Source: Bacillota bacterium
GTDB taxonomy: Bacteria; Bacillota; Clostridia; Christensenellales; CAG-138
Assembly (NCBI GenBank): GCA_023399275.1
Contig: JAEWQH010000098.1
Span: forward strand, 1 to 17,398
Length of the DNA: 17,398 nt
Direction: 5' to 3'
The notes below the pieces were generated by a model. That model saw only the letters and a list, made by a program, of their open reading frames with translations, was not told the DNA's origin and made no database searches. This document shows, piece by piece, positions 6,579 to 13,645 of this stretch; the first letter of the stretch is position 1, and each line of letters opens with the position of its first letter. The position numbers and the translations under genes were made by a program.

Positions 6579-6790
6579 GAAATTCGTGCCCATTGTATAT
6601 CGGCGGGATTACATCATCGTTGCTTAGCGCCCGGTTCCGGCGCGCTTTTTTGCACCGTTTGCACGCATCCGCCCTGCTTCGGTGTGTCAAAACGCGCGTT
6701 GTTACATGTTTGTTACTTTTTCTGTACGCATCCGTTGCGCAGCTCGCCGTTTGCGCCGCGCCAGGCAGACGCACCGTGCGCTTGTTCGAC
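6579..6790. other. Non-coding stretch between the small membrane protein gene and the asnA terminator
   Basis: No credible gene. The minus strand has an isolated TTGACA (6690-6685) with no matching -10 at the right distance, and a TACAAT (6597-6592) without a good -35, so the promoter of the gene starting at 6535 is not settled. The plus strand carries TGTTACATG at 6700-6708 and TGTTAC at 6711-6716 in an AT-rich patch. Confidence 0.5.
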
Positions 6791-6825
6791 AAAAAAAGGC
6801 CGTCGCCCGGCTATGGGGCGACGGC
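6791..6825 (-). terminator. Terminator of asnA
   Basis: Arms GCCGTCGCCC (6799-6808) and GGGCGACGGC (6816-6825) form a 10-bp GC-rich stem; on the minus strand it is followed by seven T residues (6797-6791). It lies 19 bases past the asnA stop codon. Confidence 0.93.
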
Positions 6826-6843
6826 GCGCAATCGCACAAAATG

Positions 6844-7851
6844 TCACAGAAGCGTTACGCCTGCGTGCTCGCAAAGAGCCATGGTTTCGGCATCCCACAG
6901 CGAGCTCTGCACCTCGCCGATGTGCGCCTTATTCAACAGGAGCATGCAGAGGCGGGACTGGCCGATGCCGCCGCCAATCGTCTGCGGCAGCTTGTTCTCC
7001 AGCAGTTGCTTGTGGAAGGGCAGCGCACGCCGTTCATCGCAGCCGGCGATAGAAAGCTGCCGGTCCAGCGCGGCCGCATCTACGCGCACACCCATGCTGG
7101 AGATCTCAAACGCGCAGTCGAGCAGCGGGTTGTAGAAGAGGATATCTCCGTTGATCCCCCAATCGTCATAGTCCGGCGCGCGCCCGTCATGCGGCTTTCC
7201 GTCGGAAAGCGCGGCACCGATACCCGTCACGAACGTGGCGGGATGCTGCTTGACATAGCGATACTCCCGCTCCTTCGGGTCACAGTCCGGGTAGAGCGCG
7301 AGCAGCTCCTGCGCGGTGATGAACGAGACGTCCCGGCTGACGAACGGCGTGAGTACATCGTATTTTGCGCAGATGACCTGCTGGGTGTAGTAGATCGCGT
7401 CCACAATGTTCAAAACGGTCTGGCGGAGCGTCTCCTCGCTGCGCTCTTCGGGCGTGATGACCTTCTCCCAATCCCACTGGTCTACATAGACCGAGTGCAG
7501 ATTGTCCAGCGCCTCGTCGCGGCGGATGGCGTTCATGTCGGTTACAAGGCCCTTCCCGGGGCGAAATCCGTAGCGGCCGAGCGCATAGCGCTTCCACTTT
7601 GCGAGAGACTGCACGACTTCGCCATGCCCGCCGGTCGCGGGGATGTCGAAGGAGACGGGGCGCTCTACGCCGTTGAGGTTGTCGTTGAGCCCCTCCGCCG
7701 GGTTGACGAACAGCGGCGCGGATACGCGCTTGAGGCGCAGGATCGCCGAAAGCGCCTCCAAAAATGTGCTTTTGATGATCTCGATGGCGTTCTGCGTGTC
7801 GTAGAGCCCCAGTTTGGAGCGGTAGCCCTGCGGAATGAACGACTTGGACAT
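6844..7851 (-). CDS. asnA: Aspartate-ammonia ligase (asparagine synthetase A)
   Basis: A 335-residue cytoplasmic enzyme that makes asparagine from aspartate and ammonia with ATP, giving AMP and pyrophosphate; it belongs to the class II aminoacyl-tRNA-synthetase fold. The length matches the family (about 330). Recognisable segments are SFIPQGYRSKLGLYDTQ at the start, VNPAEGLNDNLNGVERPVSF near 49-68, SVYVDQWDWEKVI near 120, and the C-terminal PQTIGGGIGQSRLCMLLL near 289-306, the class II motif 3 equivalent. The start is set by AAGGAGGAGAAAAC directly before ATG. The gene is monocistronic, with a promoter at 7889-7918 and a strong terminator. It uses free ammonia rather than glutamine, consistent with an anaerobic gut-type niche, though that is inference. 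Confidence 0.97.
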   Translation of the reverse strand: MSKSFIPQGYRSKLGLYDTQNAIEIIKSTFLEALSAILRLKRVSAPLFVNPAEGLNDNLNGVERPVSFDIPATGGHGEVVQSLAKWKRYALGRYGFRPGKGLVTDMNAIRRDEALDNLHSVYVDQWDWEKVITPEERSEETLRQTVLNIVDAIYYTQQVICAKYDVLTPFVSRDVSFITAQELLALYPDCDPKEREYRYVKQHPATFVTGIGAALSDGKPHDGRAPDYDDWGINGDILFYNPLLDCAFEISSMGVRVDAAALDRQLSIAGCDERRALPFHKQLLENKLPQTIGGGIGQSRLCMLLLNKAHIGEVQSSLWDAETMALCEHAGVTLL

Positions 7852-7888
7852 GTTTTCTCCTCCTTCGACCCGATGCGGGAATAGAATC

Positions 7889-7918
7889 AGTTTATCCTTG
7901 CATAAAAATGCTTGTCAA
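7889..7918 (-). promoter_or_regulatory. Promoter of asnA
   Basis: On the minus strand TTGACA (7918-7913), an 18-base spacer and TAAACT (7894-7889), 38 bases before the start codon. The spacer contains the short dyad GCATAAAAATGC and the -35 sits in the palindrome CTTGTCAAG, which could be an operator. Confidence 0.65.
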
Positions 7919-7955
7919 GCTATTTATACCTTGCCGCGCCGGATTCCCCGCGCCA

Positions 7956-7984
7956 TTGACACGCCCCGATCCGGCGGATATATT
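7956..7984 (+). promoter_or_regulatory. Promoter of the ATP-grasp/DUF362 unit
   Basis: A perfect TTGACA (7956-7961), 17-base spacer and TATATT (7979-7984), a near-consensus vegetative promoter. Transcription would start near 7991, about 59 bases before the first start codon. It is back-to-back with the asnA promoter. Confidence 0.8.
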
Positions 7985-8049
7985 ATACCCAAGGCGGGGA
8001 CGTTGGCCTTTGCCGAAACGACAGGCGCACAGCCCGGCAGGAGGAACGC

Positions 8050-8979
8050 ATGGCACAAACCGGCAGCAAGCCCGCGCGCAACATCGGCGCCGCGCTGTTT
8101 TTTACGCTCTCTTCCCGCAACCTGCTCAATTGGATGCCGGATAAGCAGTACCTCTCCGCCATGTGGCGCGCCTATTTTCACAAGAAACTCGACTGGCAAA
8201 ACCCCGTCTCGTTCAACGAAAAAATCCAGTGGCTCAAGGTAAAAGATCGAAACCCGCTCTATCCGACGCTGGTGGATAAATACGCAGTGCGGCAATACGT
8301 TGCAAGCGCCGTCGGCGAACCATACCTCATCCCGCTTGTCGGCGGACCGTGGGCAAGCTTCGACGAGATCGACTTCGCCGCGCTGCCCGAACGCTTTGTG
8401 CTCAAGTGCGCGCGCGACAGCGGCGGCGTCGTGCTCTGCCGCGACAAGAGCCGGCTGGATCTGGCGGCCGCGCGCAAAAAGATTGAAAAAAGCCTCAAGA
8501 AAAACTATTACTGGGGCGGCCGCGAATGGCCGTATCAGTTCGTGCCGCCGCGGATCATCGCCGAACAATATCTAGAGAGCGAATCCGGCACGGAGCTGAC
8601 GGACTACAAGTTTATGATGTTCGGCGGCCAATGCCGCTGTGTCTTCGCCTGCACCAACCGCTTTCTGGGCAGCAAGATGAACGTGACGTTCTTCGACCCC
8701 GATTGGAACCGGCTCCCCTTCGAGCGGCACTATCCCGCCGACCCGCGCGAGCTGCCCCGGCCGGAGCGCTACGACGAGATGCTTCGGCTCGCGGAGCGCC
8801 TCTCCGCCAGGTCTCCGTTTCAGCGCATCGACCTCTACGAAGCCGGCAGCCGGGTGTATTTCGGAGAGATCACGCTCTATCCCGGCAGCGGGATGGAGAC
8901 GTTTCAACCCGAAGAGTGGGACGGGCGGCTCGGAGAATGGATCGATCTGAAGCAGTATTTTCCAAAGGAGTTTACCTAA
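8050..8979 (+). CDS. TupA-like ATP-grasp family protein
   Basis: 309 residues. It resembles the TupA-like ATP-grasp proteins named after a teichuronopeptide synthesis gene and common in capsule and exopolysaccharide clusters. Typical stretches are NPVSFNEKIQWLKVKDRNPLYPTLVDKY (52-79), FVLKCARDSGGVVLC (116-130, nucleotide-binding region), PPRIIAEQYLE (about 166-176), TDYKFMMFGG, VTFFDPDWNRLPF, and a late ITLYPGSGMETF. ATP-grasp enzymes join a carboxylate to an amine or thiol through an acyl phosphate; the substrate here is unknown, perhaps an amino acid or sugar acid of a surface polymer. The start is set by CAGGAGGAACGC before ATG. The stop is 4 bases before the DUF362 gene, so the two are coupled. 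No glycosyltransferase or flippase is nearby, which is unusual for this family. Confidence 0.87.
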   Translation: MAQTGSKPARNIGAALFFTLSSRNLLNWMPDKQYLSAMWRAYFHKKLDWQNPVSFNEKIQWLKVKDRNPLYPTLVDKYAVRQYVASAVGEPYLIPLVGGPWASFDEIDFAALPERFVLKCARDSGGVVLCRDKSRLDLAAARKKIEKSLKKNYYWGGREWPYQFVPPRIIAEQYLESESGTELTDYKFMMFGGQCRCVFACTNRFLGSKMNVTFFDPDWNRLPFERHYPADPRELPRPERYDEMLRLAERLSARSPFQRIDLYEAGSRVYFGEITLYPGSGMETFQPEEWDGRLGEWIDLKQYFPKEFT

Positions 8980-8983
8980 CAAG

Positions 8984-10432
8984 ATGGAGCAGGTCTACTG
9001 CGGCTGGCTGCAAAACGCCGCCTATCCCGCCGGCGAACAATGCTGGTCGCCTTCGGAGCGCTATCCCGAATACCCTTATCCCGAGTTCTCCGCCGGGGAA
9101 AACGGCGTATACCGGCTCGTGCGCGCGGGATTCTACGCGCTGGGCTATGACGCGGCGCACTACGGCCGCCCGGATTGGAATCCGCTCGGCGCGCTCATCC
9201 GCCCGGGGATGACCGTGCTGCTCAAGCCCAACTGGGTGCTGCACAGCAACGACGACCCTTCCCACGACATGGACTGCGTCGTAACGCATCCGAGCGTCAT
9301 CCGCGCCGTGCTGGACTACGTGCTCATCGCACTCAAGGGCACGGGCCGCGTCATCGTCGGCGACGCGCCGATCCAGATCTGTCACTTCGAGGCGCTGCAC
9401 CAAAGCATGGGCTACGACCGCCTCTGGGCATATTACCACGAAAAGGGTCTATCGCTGGAGATCATGGATTTTCGCGGGCTGGTCGCACACGAGACGGGCG
9501 CGCGCCACAATGTGCTGCGCAACGACTCCGACGGGGTCGTCGTGGACCTCGGCGCCCAATCCCTCTTTGCCGACTGGTCGGGCGAAAGGATCGCCCGTAT
9601 GCGCGTGACCAACTATGCCACAACGCTGATGCAAGAGCATCACTCCGTCCACAAGCACGAGTATATGATCCATCCGTGCGTGCTGGAGGCGGATGTGGTG
9701 CTGAATCTCGCCAAGCCGAAGTCACACCGCAAGGCGGGACTGACCGCCTGCGCAAAGAACTTCATCGGCGCCTGCATGCGCAAGGAGGACCTGCCGCACC
9801 ACACCGCCGGCTCCAAAGCGGAGAACGGGGATGAGTACCGCGACAAGAGCGCTCTGCACGCCCTGCAATCCCGCCTGCTGGACCGGAAAAACGACAGCGA
9901 TTACGCCGGTGACAAGCGCTTCCCCCTCTACCGGCTGCTCTACCGGGCCGTGCGCGCGGTGCAGAAGCTTTCCGGCGCACAGGAGCGGGACTTTTTCGAG
10001 GGCAGCTGGTATGGCAACGATACCATCTGGCGCACCATCGTCGATCTCAACCGCATCCTGCGCTATGCGGACCGAACCGGCTCGCTGCACGACGAGCCGC
10101 AGAGGAACGTACTTAACATAGCGGATCTCGTCGTTGCGGGCGAGGGCGATGGCCCGCTGAAACCCTCCCCGAAACCGCTCGGGGCAATCGTGATGTCGGA
10201 TCGAATCTGGGCGGCGGATCGCTTCATCTGCCGGCTCGCAGGTTTTTCACACGAGGCTGTCCGCTATATCGGGCAGCTGCCGGACCGGCCGAGCGGGGAC
10301 GACTCGTTCGAAGTGCTGGGCAGCGAGGGAGCCCGGACGCCGTTTGCGGCGTATCCGTTTGACCCCGCCTGCTATCTGCGCCCAACCCCGGGCTGGCAGG
10401 GGCATATTGAGCTCGACCCGCGCGAGGCATAA
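8984..10432 (+). CDS. DUF362 family protein, polysaccharide-cluster type
   Basis: 482 residues. The DUF362 core begins near residue 70 with GMTVLLKPNWVLH and continues with THPSVIRAVLDYVLIALKG, VIVGDAPIQICHF and LNLAKPKSHRKAGLTACAKNFIGACM. The opening part (YPAGEQCWSPSERYPEYPYPE) is like the N-terminus of DUF362 proteins found in surface-polysaccharide loci. Unlike many DUF362 proteins, it has no CxxCxxC iron-sulfur ferredoxin region. The molecular function is not established; a redox or metal-dependent role has been proposed for the wider family, but I cannot support one here. AAAGGAG lies 13 bases before the start, inside the end of the ATP-grasp gene, so translation is probably coupled. 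The pair suggests a shared pathway. Confidence 0.87.
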   Translation: MEQVYCGWLQNAAYPAGEQCWSPSERYPEYPYPEFSAGENGVYRLVRAGFYALGYDAAHYGRPDWNPLGALIRPGMTVLLKPNWVLHSNDDPSHDMDCVVTHPSVIRAVLDYVLIALKGTGRVIVGDAPIQICHFEALHQSMGYDRLWAYYHEKGLSLEIMDFRGLVAHETGARHNVLRNDSDGVVVDLGAQSLFADWSGERIARMRVTNYATTLMQEHHSVHKHEYMIHPCVLEADVVLNLAKPKSHRKAGLTACAKNFIGACMRKEDLPHHTAGSKAENGDEYRDKSALHALQSRLLDRKNDSDYAGDKRFPLYRLLYRAVRAVQKLSGAQERDFFEGSWYGNDTIWRTIVDLNRILRYADRTGSLHDEPQRNVLNIADLVVAGEGDGPLKPSPKPLGAIVMSDRIWAADRFICRLAGFSHEAVRYIGQLPDRPSGDDSFEVLGSEGARTPFAAYPFDPACYLRPTPGWQGHIELDPREA

Positions 10433-10445
10433 TTTTTGCGCGTTC

Positions 10446-10476
10446 TTTCCCGCGCGGCGGGAAAACATGGTATACT
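10446..10476 (+). promoter_or_regulatory. deoD promoter with overlapping palindrome
   Basis: The extended -10 TGGTATACT (10468-10476) has TATACT (5 of 6) and a TG motif but no recognisable -35. The -35 region is occupied by a perfect palindrome, TTTCCCGC (10446-10453), GCG, GCGGGAAA (10457-10464). As DNA it could be a repressor operator; as RNA of the upstream gene it would be a hairpin, but it has no U-tract in either direction. Confidence 0.6.
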
Positions 10477-10517
10477 GACATCGTATTTTCCTATCATCGC
10501 TTATTCGGAGGTATCTT

Positions 10518-11237
10518 ATGAAAACCGCCAACCTTACCCCCCATATCAGCTGCAGCCCGGAGGATTTTGCCAAAACCGTGCTGATGCCCGGCGATCCGCT
10601 GCGCGCAAAGCACATCGCCGAGACGTATCTTTCGGACTGCGAGCTCGTCAACAACGTGCGCGGCATACAGGGCTATACGGGCTACTATGAAGGCAAGCGC
10701 GTCTCTGTGATGGCCAGCGGCATGGGCATGCCGAGCATGGGCATCTACTCCTACGAGCTCTACAACTTCTTCGGCGTGGAGACCATCATCCGCATCGGCT
10801 CCGCGGGCGGCATGCACCCCGACCTGAAGCTCTTTGACATCGTGCTCGGTCAGGGCGCCTGCACCAACTCCGCCTATTTCTCGCAGTTCGGACTCAACGG
10901 CTCGTTTGCGCCCATCGCGGACTACGGCACGCTGCGCCGCGCGGTGGACACGTGCGAAAAGCGCGGGCTCAGCTACAAGGTCGGCAACCTCCTTTCAAGC
11001 GACACCTTCTACTCCGAAAAGGGGATGGACGGAACGCTGGAGTGGGCCAAGCTCGGCGTGCTCGCGGTCGAAATGGAAGCCGCCGCGCTGTATATGAACG
11101 CCGCGCGCGCGGGCAAAAAAGCGCTCGCCATCTGCACGATTTCCGACCTGCTCATCGGCGGAGCCGTAACCACCGCGGAGGAGCGCCAGACCGCGTTCCA
11201 CGACATGATGCAGCTTGCGCTGACCATCGCCGAATAA
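10518..11237 (+). CDS. deoD: Purine nucleoside phosphorylase, DeoD type
   Basis: A 239-residue cytosolic enzyme, the normal length for the hexameric DeoD family, which cleaves purine (deoxy)ribonucleosides with phosphate to free base and (deoxy)ribose-1-phosphate in nucleoside salvage. Visible motifs are VLMPGDPLRAK (21-31, phosphate-binding Gly and Arg), RIGSAGG (92-98), VEMEAAALY (184-192, with the ribose-contacting MetGlu) and ISDLLIGG (208-215) containing the catalytic Asp210. GGAGG 6 bases before ATG supports the start. It appears to be a single-gene unit between an extended -10 promoter and a strong terminator; no other deo genes are adjacent. Confidence 0.97.
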   Translation: MKTANLTPHISCSPEDFAKTVLMPGDPLRAKHIAETYLSDCELVNNVRGIQGYTGYYEGKRVSVMASGMGMPSMGIYSYELYNFFGVETIIRIGSAGGMHPDLKLFDIVLGQGACTNSAYFSQFGLNGSFAPIADYGTLRRAVDTCEKRGLSYKVGNLLSSDTFYSEKGMDGTLEWAKLGVLAVEMEAAALYMNAARAGKKALAICTISDLLIGGAVTTAEERQTAFHDMMQLALTIAE

Positions 11238-11246
11238 CGCGCCGGC

Positions 11247-11298
11247 AAGCAAACCCGAGGCCCGCACGCTTACGCAAGGCGGGCCTTTTTGTTTGCTT
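11247..11298 (+). terminator. Terminator of deoD
   Basis: AGGCCCGC (11258-11265) pairs with GCGGGCCT (11279-11286) and is followed by TTTTT. A second, outer pair, AAGCAAAC (11247-11254) with GTTTGCTT (11291-11298), flanks it, and a further T-run follows to 11301. Confidence 0.9.
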
Positions 11299-11376
11299 TT
11301 TTACGTCTGCCGGAGGATGCTTTATGTCTTTTCGTACGGTGGGCTGTGAACTTCCTGTTGCATTTTTCAGAGGTTC

Positions 11377-11405
11377 TTGCTTTTCGGCGCACGCAATACT
11401 ATCAT
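11377..11405 (+). promoter_or_regulatory. Promoter of the phosphodiester glycosidase gene
   Basis: TTGCTT (11377-11382), 17-base spacer and TATCAT (11400-11405, 5 of 6), 58 bases ahead of the chosen start codon. It coincides with a TTG that could be read as an early start, which argues against that longer reading. Confidence 0.5.
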
Positions 11406-11463
11406 CAGTTTTGTTTATGATTTGCAGCCATACCCGGCCGCTCACCGGAAAGGAACTCCACCC

Positions 11464-12477
11464 ATGCGCAAACGAAAACCGTTGCCCGGCATCCTCGTCA
11501 TCCTGCTGGATTTGCTGGGCGTCGGCGCAGCGCTCGGCATCTTTTCCCTCTTTCTTTTCGTGCTCCCATCCGGCAGCGATCAACCGCTGCAAAACATCGT
11601 ACGCTTCGACGACACGCCGACGCCCGCGGCCGAAACCGCCTCTCCCGCGCCCGAGCAGACGCCCGTGGTGAACGAAACGCCCGCACCGTCCCCCACGCCC
11701 ACGCCCGCACCGGGCGACTTCTCCGCGGTGTTTCCGCAAGGCGAGCCGGAGGAGGAGGGCGTGGTCGGCAGCTACACGGACGACGACCTGCGCGTGGTCG
11801 TCACCGAGCACACCAAAGACGACGCGGTCTACTATGTGGCCGATGTTTGGATTCGCAATATCCGCGGCTACAAGACCGCCTTTGCGGGCAACAAGTACCG
11901 CGGCGGCTATGCGCTGCCGAGCGATATGGCGAGCGAAAACAACGCGGTTCTCGCGCTCAGCGGGGACAGCTACCGCTCCAACAACGAAGGCGTCGTCATC
12001 CGAAACGGCGTGCTCTACCGCGACAGCGTCGCAAGCGACATCTGTATCCTCTATGCCGACGGTGTGATGGAAAGCTATTACGAGTCCGACTTCGATCTGG
12101 ATGCGGCCATCACGCGCGGCGCATATCAGGCATGGTCCTTCGGACCGAAGCTGATCGACAACGGACAGATCCCGGCGAGCTTCAACACCTCCGACGCCAT
12201 CATCCGGCACAATCCGCGCGCGGCGATCGGCTACTATGAACCGGGACACTACTGCCTGGTCTACGTGGATGGACGGCAGGGCGCCTCCTCCAAGGGAATG
12301 ACGCTGAGCGAGCTTTCGCAGGCAATGATCGATCTGGGCTGTACGGACGCGTTCAATCTCGACGGCGGGCAGTCCGCCATGATGGTTTTTCAGGGCGACG
12401 TGATCGGCCAGCCCTACAAAGGCGGGCGCGAGATCAGCGACATCATCTACTTCGGCGGGGACGAACCGCAGGCCTGA
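11464..12477 (+). CDS. Membrane-anchored phosphodiester glycosidase (NAGPA-like) family protein
   Basis: 337 residues: a short basic start, one membrane helix at about 9-34 acting as an uncleaved anchor, a Pro/Thr-rich linker at about 51-84, then an extracytoplasmic phosphodiester-glycosidase domain at about 105-332. Typical family segments are ALSGDSYRSNNEGVVIRNG (164-182), the late FNLDGGQSAMM (297-307, matching the family LDGG-SATM motif) and REISDIIYF. The fold is that of the mammalian enzyme uncovering mannose-6-phosphate; bacterial versions are thought to cleave or remodel sugar phosphodiesters of the envelope or environment. Exact substrate unknown. I placed the start at the ATG preceded by AAAGGAA; an in-frame upstream TTG falls inside the likely promoter. 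The small membrane protein gene follows after 57 bases and may be cotranscribed. Confidence 0.9.
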   Translation: MRKRKPLPGILVILLDLLGVGAALGIFSLFLFVLPSGSDQPLQNIVRFDDTPTPAAETASPAPEQTPVVNETPAPSPTPTPAPGDFSAVFPQGEPEEEGVVGSYTDDDLRVVVTEHTKDDAVYYVADVWIRNIRGYKTAFAGNKYRGGYALPSDMASENNAVLALSGDSYRSNNEGVVIRNGVLYRDSVASDICILYADGVMESYYESDFDLDAAITRGAYQAWSFGPKLIDNGQIPASFNTSDAIIRHNPRAAIGYYEPGHYCLVYVDGRQGASSKGMTLSELSQAMIDLGCTDAFNLDGGQSAMMVFQGDVIGQPYKGGREISDIIYFGGDEPQA

Positions 12478-12534
12478 TTCCGGCGCGCCGTTGCGCCTTT
12501 ATCCAAGCAGCTTCGATCTGGAGGGTTTTGCGCT

Positions 12535-12810
12535 ATGCGAACGTTACGCAGCATATTGTCCCACGCCGCGGTCATCTTCTCGGGCATGTTTATCACGCTG
12601 ACCATCCTCAACCAATACAACCCGGGCATGGGCTTTTTGACCAGCACGGTGAGCATGGTGTTCATCCTGCTGTACTGCCTCTCGGTCATCGCACTCGCCG
12701 CTGCGACCATCGTGGACAACCGCCGCCACGCCAGGCATATGCTGCAGCGCGCGGAGGAATCGACGCGCCGCAAGCGGGCGCTCCCGCAGCAGCACGGCGA
12801 ACGGGGCTGA
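12535..12810 (+). CDS. Small two-helix membrane protein
   Basis: 91 residues with hydrophobic helices at about 8-26 and 36-59, a basic C-terminal tail (RRHARHMLQRAEESTRRKR) that should lie in the cytoplasm, and no signal peptide. The helix order NPGMGFLTSTVSMVFILLYCLSVI resembles small hypothetical proteins common in Clostridia, but I cannot give a named family. GGAGGG about 9 bases before ATG supports the start. It follows the phosphodiester glycosidase gene in the same direction and shares its terminator. Confidence 0.78.
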   Translation: MRTLRSILSHAAVIFSGMFITLTILNQYNPGMGFLTSTVSMVFILLYCLSVIALAAATIVDNRRHARHMLQRAEESTRRKRALPQQHGERG

Positions 12811-12823
12811 TTTTCAAAGCACT

Positions 12824-12867
12824 AAAACACACACGGGGCTGCCGTTGCTTTCGGCAGCCCCGTGTGT
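12824..12867. terminator. Bidirectional terminator between convergent genes
   Basis: A perfect 16-bp stem, ACACACGGGGCTGCCG (12829-12844) with CGGCAGCCCCGTGTGT (12852-12867), loop of 7. On the minus strand it is followed by GTTTTAG; on the plus strand the tail is ATTAAAAA, so termination there would rely on the stem. It lies between the plus-strand small membrane protein gene and the minus-strand sigH operon. Confidence 0.82.
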
Positions 12868-13030
12868 ATTAAAAATGTCTTTACGATCCGGGCGCTTTTT
12901 TGACACGCCGACCGGCTCTTCCGATTCCGAAACGATCGTTGCGAAATCGGGCATCGTTTCGGGGCTTTCTGCATAGCTCGGGATTGAATCCGATCTTCCT
13001 GCCGCCGATCCCGCCCGTCCGGCCCGTATG
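12868..13030. other. Non-coding region downstream of sigH with an inverted repeat
   Basis: No credible gene in this interval. It contains a perfect 10-bp inverted repeat, CCGAAACGAT (12927-12936) and ATCGTTTCGG (12953-12962), separated by 16 bases. There is no U-tract on either side, so it is a 3' structure of the sigH transcript rather than a standard terminator. Confidence 0.5.
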
Positions 13031-13645
13031 CTATCGCATCTCACCCAGACGCGCCTCCAGCTTTTTCTTGACCCGCTGGATGGCGTTGTCCACGCTCTTG
13101 GTCGTGATCCTGAGCTGGTCGGCAATCTGCTGATAGGAACAGCCGTAGAGATACAGCCCCAGCACCCTGCGTTCGAGCTTGCTCAGCGAGTGCTCGATGC
13201 GATCCGCCGTGGCCGCGTAATCCTCCCGGTCGATGAGCACTTCTTCCGGATCGGTGATGCGCGTGCTGGTAAGCACGTCGATCAGCGGGCGCGCGGCCTC
13301 CCCCTCGCCTACCGCGTGGTCAAAGGAGAGATATGTATTCAGCGGCTGATGCTTTCTGCGTTTGGACGCCCGGATAGCGGAGATGATCTGCCGCGTGATG
13401 CATGGCTCCGCAAAGCTGCGAAACGACGACGAGCGGTCAAACTGATAGCCCACAACCGCCCTGTGCAGGCCGATCATCCCTTCCTGGATGATATCCTCGT
13501 AGTCTGCTCCTGCAAGGAAATACATACGCGCCTTGCTGCGGACGGCCTGCTTGTAGCGCGCATAGAGCGCCTCCTCGGCGCGCGCGTCTCCTGCGCGGTG
13601 CAGGCGAAGCAGTTCCTCGTCCGTCAGCGCGCCGTAGTCTCTCAT
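13031..13645 (-). CDS. sigH: RNA polymerase sigma factor SigH (Spo0H)
   Basis: A 204-residue sigma-70 family factor, the usual SigH length. Region 2 spans about 36-96, with MYFLAGADYEDIIQEGMIGLHRAV (core binding and -10 recognition) and the SigH-typical SFAEPCITRQIISAIR. Region 4 spans about 150-200, with the helix-turn-helix CSYQQIADQLRITTKSVDNAIQRVKKKL. SigH drives transition-state and early sporulation genes in Firmicutes. The start codon overlaps the end of rlmB by 4 bases (ATGA), with a weak AGGA about 12 bases upstream, so translation is probably coupled. The mrnC-rlmB-sigH order is conserved in many Clostridia and Bacilli and supports the call. Presence of sigH suggests, but does not prove, spore formation. 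Confidence 0.96.
   Translation of the reverse strand: MRDYGALTDEELLRLHRAGDARAEEALYARYKQAVRSKARMYFLAGADYEDIIQEGMIGLHRAVVGYQFDRSSSFRSFAEPCITRQIISAIRASKRRKHQPLNTYLSFDHAVGEGEAARPLIDVLTSTRITDPEEVLIDREDYAATADRIEHSLSKLERRVLGLYLYGCSYQQIADQLRITTKSVDNAIQRVKKKLEARLGEMR

Noticed and set aside
11324..11671. Small frame starting at an ATG with GGAGG upstream, ahead of the phosphodiester glycosidase gene
   Set aside because: The frame runs out of phase deep into the downstream gene, has Ser/Cys/Arg-rich composition and no recognisable feature. A short leader peptide cannot be excluded but is not supported.
12927..12962. Inverted repeat as a sigH terminator
   Set aside because: The 10-bp stem has a 16-base loop and no U-tract; the stronger hairpin at 12829-12867 is a better terminator.
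12814..13125. 103-codon minus-strand frame downstream of and overlapping sigH
   Set aside because: It overlaps the sigH 3' end in another frame and crosses the bidirectional terminator; no ribosome binding site or domain is apparent.
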